Source of the DNA: an uncultured Eubacteriales bacterium
GTDB lineage: Bacteria; Bacillota; Clostridia; Saccharofermentanales; Saccharofermentanaceae
Length of the DNA stretch: 64,000 nucleotides
Assembly (NCBI GenBank): GCA_900314745.1
Contig: OMWK01000005.1
Location: 96,771 to 160,770 of the forward strand
Direction of reading: 5' to 3'
The notes under the pieces are model-generated. The model saw only the letters and a list, made by a program, of their open reading frames with translations, was not told where the DNA came from and did no database searches. Position numbers and translations under genes: made by a program. Positions 16,484 through 24,795 of the stretch are shown in pieces (position 1 is the first letter of the stretch; each line of letters begins with the position of its first letter).

Positions 16484-18028
16484 TTGCCGGAGAAATATGA
16501 TCTTATTGTCATTGGAGCCGGAAACGGTGGTCTGATGACAGCATGCAGAGCCTCCAGAATGGGGCTGAAGACGCTGGTAATCGAGCGTCATAACCTTCCT
16601 GGAGGGGCCGCGACGAGCTTCGTCAGGGGCCGGTTTGAATTTGACGCCTCCCTCCACGAGATCCCTGACTTTGGTGAAGGAGATAAGAGAGGCGAACTCG
16701 GCAAACTCTTTGACGAACTCGGCATCAAAGTTGATATGATCCCCATTAAGGATGCGTTCCGGTACATTGTCGAGAAGAACGGCGTTCGGGAGATTGACGT
16801 TACTTTCCCCCATGGCAAGGAGAAGGTAATGGAGCTCATCAGGGAGATCTGCCCAGATGACGTAGAACCGATGAACAAGTTCTTCATGGCCTATAAGGAT
16901 ATGTCCGCAGGTCTTGATTACTGGGGTTCCACAAGGGGCAAGCCTGATTATGAGGTTCTCCGTAAGGAACATCCCAACTTCATGAAGATAATGAGCATGT
17001 CTGCGGGAGAGTTCTTCCGTGCACTGGGCATGAGCCAGAAATGCATCGATATCATGTCCGCATACTGGCCCTATCAGGGAACCGATATCGATACCGTCGA
17101 TGCTTCCCGTTACCTTTTGATGGTATACGGCTACTTCGTAAACGGCGCTTACGTTCCAAAGATGAGATCCCACCAGCTCTCGTCAGCGATAGTAAACCGT
17201 GCAACCCAGCTCGGCTGCAAGTTCCTTTTCGAGACGGAGGTTACGAAGGTACTCACGAAGAAGGGTGCCGTCTGCGGCGTAGAAACGGACGACGGACGCG
17301 TATTCGAGTGCACGGCATTGGCATCCAATGCATTTCCCGAGACTGTTTACTATAAGCTTCTCGATGATAAGAGCCTTGTTCCAAAGTTCGAGAAGAAGAA
17401 GATCAACGCCAGAAATTACGGGTTCAGAGCCTTCAGTGTATCCTTAGGTCTTGATGCTCCCCCTGAGGAGATCGGAATCAAAGACTACACGATTTTCCTT
17501 AGCACCACCAAGGACTCCAAAGCCATCTGCGATGCTTCGGTATCAAGGCAGTTGGATGAATACGCTCTCGATGTCTGCTGTCTTAACATGGCAGTTCCCG
17601 ACTGTTCTCCCGAAGGAACGACGATGATGATCATTACCATCTCCTACACAGGCGATGCATGGGCAGACGTCAAAGAGGAAGATTACGTCAGAACCAAGCA
17701 GGAGATCGCTTATAAGCTGATAGACGATCTCGAGAGGATCATGGGATATAAGATCCGTGAGCATATAGAAGAGATAGAGATCGCAAGTCCTGTCACATTT
17801 GCCCGTTATATGGGCTCACCTCAGGGTTCGATATACGGATACGCATCGGAGAAGTGGGACGGCATGTCATCGAGGACACTTGCAAACGGCCTCGAACCTA
17901 CGATACCCGGTCTGTTCTTCGTAGGAGGGCACGGCTCAGCATTGTCAGGCTACTTCCCCACTTATACTGGCGGCAACAGAACAGGATTCCAGATCTTAGG
18001 TTATGTAATGTCAGGAGGCGGTAAGTAA
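16484..18028 (+). CDS. Phytoene desaturase/retinol saturase-like FAD oxidoreductase
   Basis: 514 residues starting at TTG 16484, supported by GGGGGA 8-9 nt upstream; the only ATG closer (16477) is out of frame and stops after seven codons. The N-terminal dinucleotide fold is YDLIVIGAGNGGLMTACRASRMGLKTLVIERHNLPGG with the CrtI-type GGxxTSF continuation, and the C-terminal FAD motif is GLFFVGGHGSALSGYFPTYTGG. Length and motifs fit the CrtI/RetSat/CarC superfamily, which desaturates, saturates or isomerises polyene lipids. There is no phytoene synthase or other carotenoid gene nearby, so the substrate is open. It overlaps the next gene by one base (TAATG), implying a shared redox reaction with the ferredoxin reductase. 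Confidence 0.85.
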   Translation: MPEKYDLIVIGAGNGGLMTACRASRMGLKTLVIERHNLPGGAATSFVRGRFEFDASLHEIPDFGEGDKRGELGKLFDELGIKVDMIPIKDAFRYIVEKNGVREIDVTFPHGKEKVMELIREICPDDVEPMNKFFMAYKDMSAGLDYWGSTRGKPDYEVLRKEHPNFMKIMSMSAGEFFRALGMSQKCIDIMSAYWPYQGTDIDTVDASRYLLMVYGYFVNGAYVPKMRSHQLSSAIVNRATQLGCKFLFETEVTKVLTKKGAVCGVETDDGRVFECTALASNAFPETVYYKLLDDKSLVPKFEKKKINARNYGFRAFSVSLGLDAPPEEIGIKDYTIFLSTTKDSKAICDASVSRQLDEYALDVCCLNMAVPDCSPEGTTMMIITISYTGDAWADVKEEDYVRTKQEIAYKLIDDLERIMGYKIREHIEEIEIASPVTFARYMGSPQGSIYGYASEKWDGMSSRTLANGLEPTIPGLFFVGGHGSALSGYFPTYTGGNRTGFQILGYVMSGGGK

Positions 18029-19794
18029 TGGCTGATAAAGAATATCTTGAAGGCATTTCCGCCGACAGATTTGACGGAATAATCCCCCGCCGTCAGGAGG
18101 TCATCAATAAGGCTCCCGACACGGAGGCAAAGTATGATTACAATGCCAATGTTCTGGCAAGGAACCTTCATCCGAAGGTTCAGCATGTCAAGGTCAGCGA
18201 TATCAAGGAGTTTAACGGTGCGAAGGTCTATACTCTCGTGCCGGACACTTCTAAGGGAACTTCCAAACTTGCATATTTCCGTGCAGGACACTACATCTCA
18301 CTGAAGCTTAAGATCGGCGATTCCGTATTGACCCGCCCCTACTCCCTCTGCTCTTCACCGAAGATGGCACTCGAGGGCAAGTATCAGATCGTAGTTAAGA
18401 GCATGAAGGACGGATTCGCCTCCGAATACATCAATTCCAACTTCAAGGTTGGCACCGCTCTTGATATATCGGAGCCCGCAGGCTTCTTCGAGTATGAGCC
18501 GGCCCGCGATGCTTCCACAGTAATAGGTCTGGCAGGAGGCTCAGGCATCGCGCCTTTCATCTCCCTTGCTTCAGCCATAGCAGACGGAACCGAGGACTTT
18601 AATCTCATTCTTCTCTACGGAAGCCGCACGGAAGAGGAGATCCTGTTTAAGGATGAGCTTGATGAATTAGAGAAATCCGCAGGCGGAAAGATCAAGGTTG
18701 TTCACGTCCTCTCAGACGAGCAGAAGCCCGGCTACGAGAACGGATTCATATCGGCAGAGCTTATCTCGAAGTATGCACCTGAAGCCTATTCGATCTTCGT
18801 ATGCGGTTCCCAGGGCATGTACGACTATGTAGAGAATGAAGCCCAAAAGCTCGGTCTTAGAAGGAAGTTCGTACGATTCGACGCTTACGGCCAGTACAGG
18901 CTGACAAAGCGCGATGAAGAATTCACAAACGAATTCAAGGATAAGACATTCGAACTTACGGTTGTCATGAACGACGGCATCGAGCGTAAGATTCCTGCCC
19001 GCGCAGACGAGCCCATACTCGTTGCATTTGAGCGCGCCGGCATAGAAGCGCCGAGCAAGTGCCGTTCAGGCGAATGCGGTTTCTGCCGCTCCAAACTGGT
19101 ATCAGGCGAGTGTTACACGCCCGGTAAGGTTGAACGCAGAAGACAGTACGACAAGGTCACAGGATACATCCACCCCTGCTGTGCCTTTCCTAAGTCTGAC
19201 TGCAGGATACTTATTAACTACGAAGAACCAAAAGTTGAAAGGAAGGTAAAGGATATGAAAAAGAAAGAACGTATGATGGGTCTTATCATGACTATCATCA
19301 TCTCAGCGGCAATGGGAGCACTTGCTTCATTTATCGTGCTCAAGACCACTCCCCAGGCAGCAGCAGGACAGCCGGTCCCCATGATGTACATTACTAACAT
19401 TGTTCTGTCGATTATCATCGGAATCATAATCTCGTTCATTATCCCTCTCGGCAAGATGGGAAAGAGTCTCGCAGCCAAGGCTAATGCCAATCCTCCGTCA
19501 ATGAAGTTCACTCTTTTGAATTCACTCCCGCTCTCCATTGGCAACACACTTATCATCGGTCTGATCCTCAGCGGATTCGGAGTCTTCATGGGCCGTCACA
19601 GCGCTCCTCCGGAAGCTCTTGCCAATATGCCTCCGTTCCCTGTTATGTGGCTGTCAGGATATGCAAAGCTCCTTCTCCCCACACTGATCGTAAGCTATGT
19701 ACTCTCAGTAATCCTCTCACCCGTAGTCTCACAGGCTATCGGTCTTTCAGACGCAGGTGCTGAAGTCGGAAGAGCTTCTTCAGGCAAGGACTGA
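18028..19794 (+). CDS. Ferredoxin reductase with 2Fe-2S domain and C-terminal membrane domain
   Basis: 588 residues in four parts. Residues about 40-160 are an FAD-binding barrel (TRPYSLCSSP). Residues about 165-285 are an NAD(P)-binding domain (GLAGGSGIAPFISLA, VCGSQGMYDYV). Residues about 310-405 are a plant-type 2Fe-2S ferredoxin with CRSGECGFCRSKLVSGEC and a fourth Cys in HPCCAFP. Residues about 415-575 contain four hydrophobic helices of a DUF2798-like membrane module starting with MKKKERMMGLIM. The first three parts resemble the reductase component of oxygenases or NqrF. The membrane tail may be a fused second gene, because an internal MKKKERMM preceded by AAAGGAAGGTAAAGGAT looks like a former start. 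It probably feeds electrons to the coupled oxidoreductase. Confidence 0.87.
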   Translation: MADKEYLEGISADRFDGIIPRRQEVINKAPDTEAKYDYNANVLARNLHPKVQHVKVSDIKEFNGAKVYTLVPDTSKGTSKLAYFRAGHYISLKLKIGDSVLTRPYSLCSSPKMALEGKYQIVVKSMKDGFASEYINSNFKVGTALDISEPAGFFEYEPARDASTVIGLAGGSGIAPFISLASAIADGTEDFNLILLYGSRTEEEILFKDELDELEKSAGGKIKVVHVLSDEQKPGYENGFISAELISKYAPEAYSIFVCGSQGMYDYVENEAQKLGLRRKFVRFDAYGQYRLTKRDEEFTNEFKDKTFELTVVMNDGIERKIPARADEPILVAFERAGIEAPSKCRSGECGFCRSKLVSGECYTPGKVERRRQYDKVTGYIHPCCAFPKSDCRILINYEEPKVERKVKDMKKKERMMGLIMTIIISAAMGALASFIVLKTTPQAAAGQPVPMMYITNIVLSIIIGIIISFIIPLGKMGKSLAAKANANPPSMKFTLLNSLPLSIGNTLIIGLILSGFGVFMGRHSAPPEALANMPPFPVMWLSGYAKLLLPTLIVSYVLSVILSPVVSQAIGLSDAGAEVGRASSGKD

Positions 19795-19820
19795 TCGATC
19801 AGTGATTAGAACTTAAATGA

Positions 19821-19855
19821 CAAGAGCCGGTCTGTTCTGACCGGCTCTTGTTTTG
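19821..19855 (+). terminator. Rho-independent terminator
   Basis: A perfect 12 bp stem, CAAGAGCCGGTC/GACCGGCTCTTG (19821-19832 and 19839-19850), with a 6 nt loop, followed by TTTTG. It ends the oxidoreductase-ferredoxin reductase operon. Confidence 0.9.
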
Positions 19856-20019
19856 TCTTAAATTCCGGCGGATCACTTATCCTTATAAAGCAATCCGAAT
19901 GTTCCCGCTCCGCAGTTACGCGCATGTTGTTCTTGCTTAGGATATGACCCGCTTGTAAGGCTACGTGAAAGATGTGCGTAAAACGCACGCCCGTTGAATG
20001 AATAAAAAGAAATATACAA

Positions 20020-20049
20020 TTTACATCGATATTTGATTTATTGTATAAT
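20020..20049 (+). promoter_or_regulatory. Promoter of pilT
   Basis: TTTACA at 20020-20025, an 18 bp spacer and a consensus TATAAT at 20044-20049, about 35 nt before the ATG with its GGAGGT site. The stretch between the upstream terminator and this promoter (about 19860-20015) shows only a small GTGCGT/ACGCAC hairpin and no convincing gene. Confidence 0.65.
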
Positions 20050-20084
20050 TCAGTACATATATACCTATTGGAGGTCTTATTGTT

Positions 20085-21185
20085 ATGACTTTACATGAAT
20101 TGATGGACTACGCTATTAAGGAAGAGTGTTCTGACGTACATATTACCGTCGGAACCAACCTCGCAGTCAGAAGATATGGCACACTGCATATACTCGAGGA
20201 TAAGCCTACTGCCGAAGAATCTCTCAAGATGATCTATGAGATTCTTTCTGAAGAGAATGTTAAGCGTATCGAGAAGGGACAGGATGTAGACTTCGGTCTC
20301 ACTTATAACGACGACATCCGACTCAGAGTTAATGTTTACCATCAGCGTAACAACCTCGCTGCAAGTATCCGTATCCTCATGAAGAAGATTCCTGATATTG
20401 AGGAACTCGGTCTCCCTCACGTAATCAAGCAGCTCGCTGAGGCTCCTAACGGCATCATCATCGTTACAGGACCTACAGGTTCCGGTAAGACAACGACACT
20501 CGCTGCCGTAGTTGACTACATCAACAAGACACAGGCTAAGCACGTTATCACAGTCGAGGATCCTATCGAGTATATCTATCCTCATAACATGGCTATGATC
20601 CATCAGCGTGAGCTCGGCAAGGATACACCTTCCTATGCACACGCACTTCACTCAGCACTTCGTGAAGACCCTGATATCATCCTCGTTGGTGAGATGAGAG
20701 ACTTCGCTACGATCTCCGCTGCCATCACTGCAGCTGAGACAGGACACCTCGTTCTTTCAACACTCCACACGACAAGTGCTGCACAGACAATCGACCGTAT
20801 CATCGACGGTTCACCTACGGACCAGCAGGAGACAATCCGTCAGCAGTTCGCTATGAGCGTCAGAGGCGTTATCTCTCAGCAGCTCCTCCCTACTATCGAC
20901 GGCAATGCAAGAGTTCTTGCAACAGAGATCATGGTAGGCAACTCTGCTATCGCTAACCTCATCCGCGAGAACAAAACAGTGATGATCAACGGTGCTATCC
21001 AGTCCGGACACAAGGAAGGCATGCACACATTGAACGAGAGTCTCCTCGAGCTCTTCCGTCAGGGACGGATCAGCAGGAAGCAGGCTCTCAACGCTTCCAA
21101 CGATCCTGTCGATTTCGATAAGACTTTGGGCGGCGGAACATCCATGGGCGGTTCTGACGTTAACTTCATAGGCCTCGGATTCTGA
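20085..21185 (+). CDS. pilT: Type IV pilus retraction ATPase PilT
   Basis: 366 residues. Walker A GPTGSGKTTTLAAVVDYIN (about 127-145), the Asp box in ITVEDPIEYIY, Walker B DPDIILVGEMRD and the His box TGHLVLSTLHT mark a PilT/PilU-type hexameric ATPase of the secretion superfamily, with the N-terminal PAS-like region intact. It powers pilus retraction. It stands alone between two terminators, with no pilin, PilB or PilC in the window, so it must work with a pilus locus elsewhere. Codon choice (CCT, ACA, CGT-rich) looks more like that of aspS and eno than of the immediate neighbours, suggesting strong expression. Confidence 0.95.
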   Translation: MTLHELMDYAIKEECSDVHITVGTNLAVRRYGTLHILEDKPTAEESLKMIYEILSEENVKRIEKGQDVDFGLTYNDDIRLRVNVYHQRNNLAASIRILMKKIPDIEELGLPHVIKQLAEAPNGIIIVTGPTGSGKTTTLAAVVDYINKTQAKHVITVEDPIEYIYPHNMAMIHQRELGKDTPSYAHALHSALREDPDIILVGEMRDFATISAAITAAETGHLVLSTLHTTSAAQTIDRIIDGSPTDQQETIRQQFAMSVRGVISQQLLPTIDGNARVLATEIMVGNSAIANLIRENKTVMINGAIQSGHKEGMHTLNESLLELFRQGRISRKQALNASNDPVDFDKTLGGGTSMGGSDVNFIGLGF

Positions 21186-21211
21186 TATCCGTTAATTGAG
21201 ACTTTTGGGTT

Positions 21212-21239
21212 AGAGGGGCTGGTTATCAGCCCCTCTTAA
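21212..21239 (+). terminator. Terminator after pilT
   Basis: A 10 bp perfect stem, AGAGGGGCTG/CAGCCCCTCT (21212-21221 and 21227-21236), with a 5 nt loop. The T-tract is weak (TTAATCTTT). Confidence 0.75.
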
Positions 21240-21275
21240 TCTTTGCAGAATAAGGGAAATAACCGGAGTTGAATC

Positions 21276-21698
21276 ATGACATCACTGCTTTATAAATTAA
21301 TCGAGATAATAACGCTTATCCACGAGAAGATCCTGTCGTGGAATGACAGCTACGAATATAATTTCACGGACAAACAGCTTCACTTCATCGTGGTCGGAAT
21401 TCTGGGTATGGGACTTCTTTTTCTCATACACCCCTTCTTCAAATTCCTCGCGCAGAAGAAGCTAACACTGGTCATCTCATGGATATACGTAGTCACCCTG
21501 CTTCTCGCGCTGACTTTCTCCATCGAGATAGGTCAAAGAATTACCAAGACGGGCTACATGGACTTCAGAGACATCATGTATGGTATGGGAGGCTTCTTCC
21601 TGCTTTTCGGCATGTTCTACGCCGTAAGGCTTGTCATCAAGCTCATAGTGAAGCTCTTCAGGGACGAGGAGCCCTCGTCTTCACCTTCAAAGTCTTAA
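21276..21698 (+). CDS. VanZ-like membrane protein
   Basis: 140 residues, with GGAG 9 nt upstream of the ATG. Four hydrophobic segments carry the VanZ-family landmarks: DKQLHFIVVGILGMG near residue 31, and EIGQRITKTGYMDFRDIMYGMGG, the E-Q...D...G block, near residue 88. VanZ-like proteins are widespread small membrane proteins in Firmicutes with poorly known roles; one member raises teicoplanin tolerance. The last 41 bp overlap the convergent AlkD-like gene. Confidence 0.7.
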   Translation: MTSLLYKLIEIITLIHEKILSWNDSYEYNFTDKQLHFIVVGILGMGLLFLIHPFFKFLAQKKLTLVISWIYVVTLLLALTFSIEIGQRITKTGYMDFRDIMYGMGGFFLLFGMFYAVRLVIKLIVKLFRDEEPSSSPSKS

Positions 21699-22365
21699 GA
21701 TACACCTTCTGCTCCGGCGTGATGCGGTAGCTCTCGACAGCCTTCTGTATCGCCTTATTGTGCGTCCATGTGTCGAGCTTTCTCTCCTCAATGTAAGGCA
21801 GAGCCGCATCGTACTGCTTCGCGAGCGCCGTGGCAAAATACCACGCAGTCATCATGTTTACGTAATACTCGCCTGAGCGCACCTTAGATACCTCCTCAAG
21901 GCACCCGGGATCGAAGTCCTCATCAAGGAAGTGCTCCATAAGCATGCCGATGCCGAAGCGTATCGTATATGTATCGGACGAACTGATCCAGCCCATCGCC
22001 TTCTTCTTAATCTCCGCTCTTCGCTTCTTAAATATCTTCGGTGACATCTGGTCGCACGTCGCCCAGTTATCCACGAAGGGAAGAAACGCGTCAAGCTTCC
22101 TTATGCACTCCTCGTAATCCTTCATGCCCGACAGAACGAAGGCATGCAGCTGATCCTCTTCGAAAAGCTTATGCGGAAGGTCCATAAGAAACTCCTCTAT
22201 GTCCTCCCTCTTAGAAAGTTCCTTGGCATATGAACGAAGTTCGGGAGTTCTGACACCGATGATCCTGTCAGGAGCAACGGACGGAATTGTCTTAATCTGA
22301 AGCTCCCTGTATTTCTTATCCTGAAGGCGCATAAGGTTCTCCCTTATCTCATCTAAGATCATCAT
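21658..22365 (-). CDS. DNA alkylation repair protein (AlkD-like, HEAT repeats)
   Basis: 235 residues, entirely helical, with the AlkD-family blocks GVRTPELRSYAKEL, LHAFVLSGMKDYEECI, FLPFVDNWATCDQM and YTIRFGIGMLMEHFL. AlkD enzymes are base-flipping-independent DNA glycosylases that remove bulky or cationic alkyl lesions, and D in DNWATCD is the expected catalytic Asp. The start overlaps the stop of the YdcF-like gene in an ATGA, so it belongs to a three-gene operon. Close relatives in Clostridia are often annotated only as DNA alkylation repair enzymes; substrate activity is inferred. Confidence 0.88.
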   Translation of the reverse strand: MMILDEIRENLMRLQDKKYRELQIKTIPSVAPDRIIGVRTPELRSYAKELSKREDIEEFLMDLPHKLFEEDQLHAFVLSGMKDYEECIRKLDAFLPFVDNWATCDQMSPKIFKKRRAEIKKKAMGWISSSDTYTIRFGIGMLMEHFLDEDFDPGCLEEVSKVRSGEYYVNMMTAWYFATALAKQYDAALPYIEERKLDTWTHNKAIQKAVESYRITPEQKVYLKTLKVKTRAPRP

Positions 22366-23255
22366 TCAACCCCTGGAAGCTCGTGTATATCGTAGTTCGA
22401 ACAATAGATATCATAAGCCGTACGCATGTTGCCTGATAGCTCTATAAGCGCTCCCGCCTGAAACATAGAAGTAAGCGTCCCGCTTGGCGCCTCATAAGCC
22501 GCATTCGAGACGACCTCAAAGGGAAGGTCATCAACATCCCGTGCCATAAGCACGGACTGGGCCTCGAAGAGTATCTCGCCTGTTGCTATGTGATAATCGC
22601 TCGATACGATGGCGATCTGATCAACCTCGGGATAATCCCTGCTTAGTATTCTTAACGTGAACATGGCATTCTGTGCCGTCGTCTGGGATCTGTCTTCCAC
22701 GATAACACGGTCACTGTCCACGCCGTGTTCTATCAGCCATTCAGCCATCCTTCCGGCCTCGGTGGCATCCTCATCATTGGCAGCAGTGCCGCCGCCCGTA
22801 CAGGCTATGTAAGCGTTAGGATACTGTTCCGCGCATGTTAAAGCGACATTAAGTCTCTCAATCAATTCTTCCCTCATGCTGCCGTCAGGATTAAGCTGAA
22901 ATCCAAGCACGACGATGCACAGGTTATCACCGTCTGTAAGACCGTCAGGGAGCTCATTAAGATTGACTTCAACGCCGTCATAGACGTCGGACCATTCTGA
23001 CATTATCATTTCCCATCTGGCATAGCGGTCAGGGTCTTCGTCTCCGATCTCCTCCAGAAGCTGATCGACATAATCGTCTGCTTCTTCGCCGTAGTAACCG
23101 TATGATACAAGCATGTCCTCGATGAGAAGATCAGTGTCATCACGGTAAACATCCTTGATGCTTATCGAAGCCGATGCCTGACTGCAAACGAGCGCCATTA
23201 CAGCCATAACTGACAGTAAAGATACCGTTAACCTGCTTTTTCTCATACGGATCAC
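22362..23255 (-). CDS. YdcF/SanA-like (DUF218) protein with signal peptide
   Basis: 297 residues from GTG 23255, which forms a GTGA overlap with the upstream stop; an ATG at 23246 would remove three residues. A signal peptide (MRKSRLTVSLLSVMAVMALVCSQASA) is followed by an acidic spacer and a DUF218 domain (about 110-260): IVVLGFQLNPDGSMREELIERLNVAL, ACTGGGTAAND, VDSDRVIVEDRSQTTAQNAMFTLRIL and IVSSDYHI. DUF218 proteins include SanA, ElyC and YdcF, linked to envelope integrity and lipid-carrier metabolism. The protein is predicted to be exported rather than membrane-anchored. Confidence 0.85.
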   Translation of the reverse strand: MIRMRKSRLTVSLLSVMAVMALVCSQASASISIKDVYRDDTDLLIEDMLVSYGYYGEEADDYVDQLLEEIGDEDPDRYARWEMIMSEWSDVYDGVEVNLNELPDGLTDGDNLCIVVLGFQLNPDGSMREELIERLNVALTCAEQYPNAYIACTGGGTAANDEDATEAGRMAEWLIEHGVDSDRVIVEDRSQTTAQNAMFTLRILSRDYPEVDQIAIVSSDYHIATGEILFEAQSVLMARDVDDLPFEVVSNAAYEAPSGTLTSMFQAGALIELSGNMRTAYDIYCSNYDIHELPGVE

Positions 23256-23425
23256 AGCTGCTTTCTTACAGCCTTATATTCGTCCCCGTCCTTATAGTAA
23301 GGGCATTCCTTTGTAGGACGGTGGGACATCCTTATGACCTCATCCTCATCGAGGTCGAGATCACACACGGCCTCACCCGTGAATTCATCTATATATGCGT
23401 ACTGACACGTCTCACAACTCGCCAT
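23252..23425 (-). CDS. Cys-rich small protein, DUF6472-like
   Basis: 57 residues from ATG 23425, with CAGGAG 8 nt upstream. The sequence has CETCQYAYIDEFTGEAVC, LDEDE and ECPYYKDGDEYKAVRKQL; four Cys in C-x2-C...C...C order suggest a small metal or redox site. This matches the pattern I know as DUF6472 in Clostridia, which has no assigned function. It heads a three-gene operon, with its TGA inside the GTGA of the YdcF-like gene. Confidence 0.8.
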   Translation of the reverse strand: MASCETCQYAYIDEFTGEAVCDLDLDEDEVIRMSHRPTKECPYYKDGDEYKAVRKQL

Positions 23426-23515
23426 GATCTGCTCCTGTTCTTAGATGCTTTGATTTACCATATGGTACCTTTTATCAGCCAAACTGTAAACGCACAGAAG
23501 GAACAGCCCGGGTAA

Positions 23516-23550
23516 ATAAAAAGGTCCCGTACCGCCACCGGTACAGGACC
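23516..23550 (-). terminator. Terminator downstream of tRNA-Leu
   Basis: Minus-strand stem GGTCCTGTACCG/CGGTACGGGACC (23550-23539 and 23534-23523; one wobble pair) with a 4 nt loop, followed by TTTTTATTT. It begins 5 bp after the encoded CCA. Confidence 0.9.
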
Positions 23551-23555
23551 ACTAA

Positions 23556-23638
23556 TGGTGCGGGTGACAGGGGTCGAACCTGCACGATCGCTCACCAGAA
23601 CCTAAATCTGGCATGTCTGCCAATTCCATCACACCCGC
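23556..23638 (-). tRNA. tRNA-Leu (anticodon UAG), CCA encoded
   Basis: 83 nt. The acceptor arms GCGGGTG/CACCCGC pair fully. The anticodon stem CCAGA/TCTGG encloses TTTAGGT, giving anticodon UAG. The T-arm is GCAGG-TTCGACC-CCTGT, there is a class-II long variable arm, and the 3' CCA is encoded. It reads CUN leucine codons. It sits alone between its own promoter and terminator. Confidence 0.97.
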
Positions 23639-23648
23639 GGGCTCATTA

Positions 23649-23676
23649 ATTATAACATTTACAGGCTTATTGCCAA
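23649..23676 (-). promoter_or_regulatory. Promoter of tRNA-Leu
   Basis: Minus strand: TTGGCA (23676-23671), 16 bp spacer, TATAAT (23654-23649), ending 10 nt before the 5' end of the mature tRNA. Confidence 0.75.
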
Positions 23677-23702
23677 GCCTTTGATCAAATCACGAAATCA
23701 CG

Positions 23703-24218
23703 TCAGATTACAGGATCGTTCGCGGCTGTCACTACAAAGTAGTTTGGCTTCTTCCCTTCACCGCGGTCTCCCCTTACGATAAGAAGAGGCATTCCCTGTT
23801 CACGGTGGAATGTGGAAAGGTAACGAAGCTTCGGGATATATACCTCATCCTTCTCACACCAGACCGACATGTAAGGCCTGTTGTTTACTTCCATGTAGCC
23901 GACCATGATGCCTTCTGCTATCTCATAAGAATTGCTCTTCCTTGTACTTACGAAGGCTCTTATGCTGTTCAAGACGGCAAGGATAACAAAAAGTCCTGCG
24001 GCATACATAAAGATGTCGCTGAATTCCTTACTTGTCGAGAAGTAAATCAGCAAAGCCACGGAGAAACCGATAATGATCAGTGAAACAGAACCTGTTATCT
24101 TGGATCTTAAGTTCTCCAGTCTTCTTAAACGCGCTGTCTCTTCCTCTGTCGCTTTCCTGTATGTAATATCCTCTGTTGTTCCCTTGTGGCTTGTGTATTC
24201 TGCCGGATCAAATATCAT
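23703..24218 (-). CDS. Two-TM membrane protein of unknown function
   Basis: 171 residues from ATG 24218; a TTG at 24224 is in frame and lies at a better distance from the GGAG, so the start is uncertain by two residues. A charged N-terminal region with RLRRLENLRSK (about 30-40) precedes two TM helices (about 45-62 and 70-88), then a C-terminal soluble domain of about 80 residues with mixed beta character (YIPKLRYLSTFHREQGMPLLIVRGDRGEGK). I do not recognise a family. It lies 23 bp downstream of the flavin-split-barrel gene. Confidence 0.65.
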   Translation of the reverse strand: MIFDPAEYTSHKGTTEDITYRKATEEETARLRRLENLRSKITGSVSLIIIGFSVALLIYFSTSKEFSDIFMYAAGLFVILAVLNSIRAFVSTRKSNSYEIAEGIMVGYMEVNNRPYMSVWCEKDEVYIPKLRYLSTFHREQGMPLLIVRGDRGEGKKPNYFVVTAANDPVI

Positions 24219-24241
24219 AAACAATACTTCTCCATACTTTT

Positions 24242-24739
24242 TTATGATTCATTTACGAGTTTGCCGGTCATGTGTTCCGGCCTAAGTTCAAGACAACAGA
24301 CTCTCGGGAAGGCATTCTTAAGTTCCTTCTGAAGGTACTCCTCATCATCAGTGAATCTGCGGCAGATATTCGTGCATATCTCCCTCTTCTTCTCCTCGTC
24401 TTCAACCACCTTCATTCTGCCGAAGATGATAACGCTCCTTATGTTCAAGGCCCAGTCCCCGTCCTTACGGAAGCCCTTATCCATGACACAGTAACTAACC
24501 TTATCGTTACGCATAATGGCATCAAGCTTGTGACCTTCCCTTGCACCGTGAAAATAGAGTTTACCATCAGCTTCGCTGTACCAGTGATCAAGCGGCATGC
24601 CGTAAGGATAACCGTCGTCACCCGTAACGGACAGAACACCTCTTAACTCGGTCTTCAATACGTCAATGCATTCTTCTTCAGGAATCTGCTGCTTAAAACG
24701 CCTCATCTGTCTGAACATTTCATTACCATCCGTTTGCAT
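24242..24739 (-). CDS. Pyridoxamine 5'-phosphate oxidase-like (NimA-type) flavoprotein
   Basis: 165 residues. It is a split-barrel flavin-binding fold: GVLSVTGDDGYPYGMPLDHWY, LYFHGAREGHKLDAIMRNDKVSYCVMD, SVIIFGRMKVVEDEEKK. The HGAREGHK and CVMD blocks are typical of the 5-nitroimidazole resistance (NimA)/PPOX family in anaerobes. It probably binds FMN or FAD and reduces a small molecule; the substrate is unknown. AGGT precedes the ATG at 8 nt and a TATAAT lies just upstream. Confidence 0.85.
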   Translation of the reverse strand: MQTDGNEMFRQMRRFKQQIPEEECIDVLKTELRGVLSVTGDDGYPYGMPLDHWYSEADGKLYFHGAREGHKLDAIMRNDKVSYCVMDKGFRKDGDWALNIRSVIIFGRMKVVEDEEKKREICTNICRRFTDDEEYLQKELKNAFPRVCCLELRPEHMTGKLVNES

Positions 24740-24795
24740 ACTTTCAACCTATTATAAAGCAAACCTCGATTTCTGTAATGTTATGATCTGTTTTC

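Noticed and set aside
19806..19988. A 60-codon minus-strand frame from GTG 19988 upstream of pilT
   Set aside because: No ribosome site, passes through the perfect terminator at 19821-19850, and no recognisable motif.
20085..21185. pilT considered as horizontally acquired because codon choice differs from neighbours
   Set aside because: Its codon preference resembles that of aspS and eno, so high expression is a simpler explanation; flanks show no mobile element.
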